Part shown: positions 8,189-11,194 of the stretch, in pieces | Numbering within the stretch: position 1 is the stretch's first letter | Layout: the number at the start of each line of letters is the position of its first letter | NCBI GenBank assembly: GCA_001430745.1 | Contig: KQ482076.1 | Location: 228,540-239,733, forward strand | Length of the DNA stretch: 11,194 bases | Reading direction: 5' to 3' | Source: Auxenochlorella pyrenoidosa | Lineage: Eukaryota; Chlorophyta; Trebouxiophyceae; Chlorellales; Chlorellaceae | Made by a program: the position numbers and the translations under genes | Notes under the pieces: model-generated | What the model saw: only the letters and a program-made list of their open reading frames with translations | What the model was told of the DNA's origin: nothing | Databases searched by the model: none

Positions 8189-8195
8189 TATATAC
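8189..8195 (+). promoter_or_regulatory. TATA-like box upstream of the YJU2-like gene
   Basis: CTATATACC stands out in GC-rich surroundings about 315 bp before the ATG at 8507. If used, transcription would start near 8220 with a 5' UTR of about 280 nt. This is a motif match only. Confidence 0.35.
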
Positions 8196-8506
8196 CACTC
8201 AGTGCTGACTGCTCACAGCGATCAGCAGGTAAAAACCGCTGCAGCCGCGCTTCCCAGCGCACACAAGTGCGAGGACCTCTGTGCGCGCCTGTTGCGTGAT
8301 GCAGCCTTCTGCATGTGCTCCCATGTTGCACGGATGCACCATCGGACCCATGCGCCCCTGCCTCGGCCACTACCTGCTGCCGCTGCCGCCAGCCGCCGCT
8401 CCTGCCCAGCACTCCGCCGTCCTCGCCCGTGCCTCCTGCAGCTGCCAAAGGCAGCGCCTGGCTCCTTTAGGCCATTGGCCGTCGTTCCAGCTAACAACCA
8501 GCCAAG

Positions 8507-11194
8507 ATGGGCGAGCGCAAGGTGCTCAACAAATACTTCCCGCCGGTGAGTGCTCACAACAGGGGTGGGGGCGCTGGCTGGCTCGTAGGGGTGTCGAAGA
8601 AGTCCATGTTGCGTGGCCCCGTGTTGCTGCCTGCTCTGACGGCTGCTGTTGGCTTGGAAGCGGGGCTTGCAGCGGTGGGGTAGGCATGGCGGTAGTAGAG
8701 CCGGCCCATGACACCAGCCGCCTCGCACCCGGCATGAGGTTCAGCTGCAGTGCTTGCCAGCCCCTCCGACCAAAGCCCATTGCCTGCTCATGGTGTGCCC
8801 AAAGCCGAGGGAAGCGCGCAATACCAAGGCCATTGCGCGCTGCTCGCGCGCACCTCACGCCCCCCCCCACCCCCCACCCCAACCCACCCTGCCCCTGTGC
8901 AGGACTTCGATCCGTCGAAGATCCCTAAGGGCAGGCGGGTCCGCAGCGAGGACAAGCAGATGAAGGTGTGCAGTTTTAAGGATGCCGGCAGTGTTGGCGG
9001 TGGGTTTTGCACTGTGGACACCAGCGCTGACTCGGTCGCAGGCCGCGGGCCCCGCGGGCAAACCACCAGACAACGCGCCTAAGGTGCACCCCCGCCTTAC
9101 CGTGCGCCCGCCCCCCCCCCCCCCCCACCCCCACCCCCCACCCCACCCCCCAGGTGCGCATGATGCTTCCCATGACGGTGCGCTGCAACGTGTGCGGCAC
9201 CTTCATGTACAAGGGCACCAAGTTCAACACGCGCATGGAGGATGTGCGCGGCGAGACGTACCTGGGCATCAAGATTTTCAGGTGGGGCTGGGGTTGTGGG
9301 ACCGGTGGCGGTGGCGGCAAGGTTGTGTGTGGATCAGCGATTGTTCGGGTGTTTTGGGCGAAAGGGGCGGGGTGCTCTGCTCTGCCGGGTGTTTGTTTGG
9401 GGCATTCGGGGGGGCCACAACTTCAGCAAGCTGCCCAGTGGCTCAGCCGCGTGCCCAAGGACCCACCCCTGTGCATGCAAAGTGCAGCCCGAGGTGTTGT
9501 GCTGCTGCTGGAGCAGCCTGGACCCCTGTCATGCACTTCCCCCCCACCCCCACCCCCACCCCACTTAACCCCCTGGCCCCTCAGGTTCTATTATCGGTGC
9601 ACCCACTGCTCGGCCGAGTTCTGCATGAAGACAGACCCCAAGAACGCTGGTGAGCTGGCAGCCTCGAGGGACGCGCCGCTCGGGAGCTCTCCGGGTTGGG
9701 CGGGGTGATGAGGTGGAGACTGGCATTGAGGGCGGGCATGCCTGGCTGCAGCTGCAAGATGCAAACTCTCCTCCTTCCCCCTCCTCTCGCCGCCTTGCCT
9801 CTTCATCAGCTGCGCTTCTTCACCGCCTGCGCTGACGACTCAAACCCAGCCCCGTCCCCGCTTCTCACACCCCCTGCCCTCTCAAACCCCATAGCGCATT
9901 CCCCGCACCACTTACCCCCTGCCCTCTCAAACCCAGCCCATCCCCCGCGTCTTCTTCACACCCCCTGCCCTCGCCTGTTCTGTGTGCAGACTATGAGCTG
10001 GAGGCGGGCGCCACGCGCAACTACGAGCCCTGGCGCGACAAGGAGAAGGCGACCCAGGAGGCGGTGGCGCAGCGCGAGGAGGAGGAGCGCGGCAACGCAA
10101 TGAAGGTGCGGGGGCAGCCTGCTCGGCGTGCAATGCAAGCTGCAGGCCGCTGCTAGTCACAGGGCCTGCCACAGGGCCGCCCGTGAATGCACGCTTGGCT
10201 GCATGCGCGCAGGGATGCGTGCATGCGTGGCTGGCAGGGCGGGTCGCTCTGCTTGGCATGCGCCCTCTCTGTGGCATGCTCACACGCTGTGCTGCCCACG
10301 CACGAGTGCATGCATACGTGGCTGGCAGGGCAGGCCGCTCTGCTTAGCATGCACCTGCTCCTCCGAGCATGCACATGTGGTGGCCCCTACTCCGCAGGCG
10401 CTGGAGAACCGCACCCTGGACAGCCGGCGCGAGATGGACATCCTCAACGCCCTGGACGAAATGAAGTCGCTCAAGGTGCGCCTGTCATTCGAATTGAAGA
10501 AATGCGTCAAAGTGCCCGCTGCGCCCGCCTGCGCTGCCTCCGCAATGCGCTGTGCGCGGCAGCCTCTTAGGCGAGGCCTGCCGGTCAGCTTGGTCCGTCC
10601 AGCATGCCTCTGGGTGGCTGGCTAGTGCCCGCTCAACCCCAGCAAGGCAACAGTGCTCGCCATTTGGCACAGCTGTGTCGCCTGCCGCCTGCCGTGACAC
10701 ACTGCACGCACTTTCCCTCTCTGCCCCGCAGGCGCGGCATGAGCAGGTGGACACAGAGGCGGCGCTGGAGGCGCTCAAGCGCAGCGCGCAGCAGGAGCAG
10801 GTGGTCGACTTGGATGCAGAGGATGAGGAGGCGGTCAGGTGGGGGCTTCTTCTGTGGAACGCTGTCAGAGGGGGCGGGCAAGGGCGGCGTGGTTGCTGGC
10901 AGCAGCAGGAGTCAGGCCTGGGCGCAGAGGGTCCGCAGGCACCGAACAGGAGGGGAGCAAATCGGGGTCCCTCGCTGAGCTGGAGAAATGATGCTGCAGC
11001 TGTCGCGTGCCTGGCAGCCGAGCCCTTGGTGCGCCCCTCGCGTCGACCCTCCATGCCCCGCCGTTCTGCCATTCCACGTCTTCCTGGCTGCAGGCAGATG
11101 CTTCTGCAGCGCGCGGGCTTTGTGCGGCGGCTGTCTGACAGCGAGGAAGAGGACGCGCCGCAGCCGGGCGCGGCGGGCGGCAGCGGCGCCGGCC
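8507..11194 (+). CDS. YJU2: YJU2/CWC16-family (CCDC94-like) pre-mRNA splicing factor, 5' part
   Basis: Spliceosome component that in yeast and human acts at the first catalytic step of splicing, in the nucleus. Exons: 8507-8545, 8903-8965, 9154-9281, 9585-9649, 9990-10105, 10398-10475, 10732-10838, and 11094 to the right edge; all phases agree, giving 232 residues so far. The N-terminus [20 protein letters not shown] is the family signature. It continues with VRMMLPMTVRCNVCG, YKGTKFN, GETYLGIKIFRFYYRCTHC, MKTDPKNADYELEAGATRNY and EPW. Cys45/Cys48 and Cys82/Cys85 form the paired CxxC zinc site. From about residue 105 there is a charged helical or coiled-coil region (RDKEKATQEAVAQREEEERG, ALENRTLDSRREMDILNALD), then an acidic segment (DLDAEDEEAV) and a Ser/Glu stretch before a Gly/Ala-rich tail. 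The ATG at 8507 gives the canonical N-terminus. The stop codon is outside the window. The YJU2 (CCDC94) rather than CCDC130 branch is my choice from the N-terminal sequence and could be wrong. Confidence 0.96.
8861..8892. repeat. C-rich tract before YJU2-like exon 2
   Basis: Runs of C broken by single A precede the acceptor cctgtgcag at 8902, forming the polypyrimidine tract of intron 1. Confidence 0.75.
9108..9152. repeat. Poly-C / CCCCAC tract before YJU2-like exon 3
   Basis: A run of about fifteen C followed by CCCCAC repeats runs straight into the acceptor cag at 9153. The minus strand carries at least four long G-runs with one-base loops, a G-quadruplex-capable pattern. Confidence 0.85.
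9539..9583. repeat. C-rich CCCCCA tract before YJU2-like exon 4
   Basis: Repeated CCCCCAC units at 9540-9564 form the start of the pyrimidine tract leading to gcccctcag at 9584. Confidence 0.8.
9838..9975. repeat. ~45-bp imperfect tandem repeat in YJU2-like intron 4
   Basis: CACCCCCTGCCCTCTCAAACCC and near copies occur with the CCCCCTGCCCT core at about 9870, 9915 and 9961, plus a partial upstream CTCAAACCCAGCCCC at 9838. The spacing is about 45 bp. The array fills the 3' part of intron 4, ending just before the acceptor at 9989. Confidence 0.8.
10216..10353. repeat. ~45-bp direct repeat in YJU2-like intron 5
   Basis: A block around GTGGCTGGCAGGGC, continuing GGTCGCTCTGCTTGGCATGC, at about 10216-10261 recurs at about 10308-10352 with a few substitutions (GCAGGCCGCTCTGCTTAGCATGC). 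Offset is about 91 bp. The region is rich in GCATGC and alternating purine-pyrimidine steps. Confidence 0.8.

Larger units (their letters stand above)
7666..8506. other. 3' UTR of glyoxalase I and promoter/5' UTR of the YJU2-like gene
   Basis: Between the glyoxalase stop and the ATG at 8507 I find no coding exon. It contains a TGTAA signal and, a few bases later, a TATA-like sequence (both listed). The last ~300 bases before the ATG are C- and CCG-rich and probably 5' UTR. Confidence 0.5.

Noticed and set aside
9838..9975. A CRISPR-like array
   Set aside because: Repeats are imperfect, lack unique spacers of constant length, are simple C-rich sequence and lie in a eukaryotic intron.

Overview
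The window looks like nuclear DNA of a green alga, most likely a trebouxiophyte such as a Chlorella relative. This is inferred from very GC-rich DNA, short exons separated by GT...AG introns with C-rich acceptor tracts, TGTAA-type polyadenylation signals, Arabidopsis-type TTTAGGG telomere-like tracts, and plant-type protein families. No operons, bacterial ribosome binding sites, CRISPR arrays, tRNA or rRNA genes were seen.

Four spliced protein genes can be rebuilt by hand. (1) On the minus strand, 2165 down to the left edge, is a GNAT-family N-acetyltransferase with a plastid-targeting-like N-terminus; its 3' end lies outside the window. (2) On the plus strand, 3112-4135, is a small four-exon gene for a 131-residue lysine-rich protein I do not recognise. 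(3) On the plus strand, 5028-7665, is a complete nine-exon glyoxalase I (lactoylglutathione lyase) of 193 residues with all four expected metal ligands. (4) On the plus strand, from 8507 to the right edge, is the N-terminal 232 residues of a YJU2/CWC16 (CCDC94-like) splicing factor. For genes 2, 3 and 4 every proposed splice junction joins in a consistent reading phase, which is strong internal support. The GNAT gene has one junction that does not resolve cleanly.

Layout: genes 1 and 2 diverge from a spacer of about 950 bp (2166-3111) that looks less GC-rich and holds a TATA-like box. Genes 2, 3 and 4 run head to tail on the plus strand. The gaps between them (4136-5027 and 7666-8506) appear to be 3' UTR plus the next promoter; each contains a TGTAA signal. 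The genes have unrelated jobs (protein acetylation, methylglyoxal detoxification, pre-mRNA splicing), so there is no sign of a functional cluster.

The most unusual structure is in the glyoxalase gene. A roughly 110-bp block containing the end of exon 4, its 5' splice site and a T-tract plus TTTAGGG/TTTTAGGG tract is tandemly repeated about 2.6 times. This creates extra donor and acceptor sites inside intron 4 and one in-frame potential cassette exon. The same gene also has a GC-AG intron and a second tandem duplication, spanning the 3' splice site of intron 6. Introns of the YJU2 gene carry further direct repeats.
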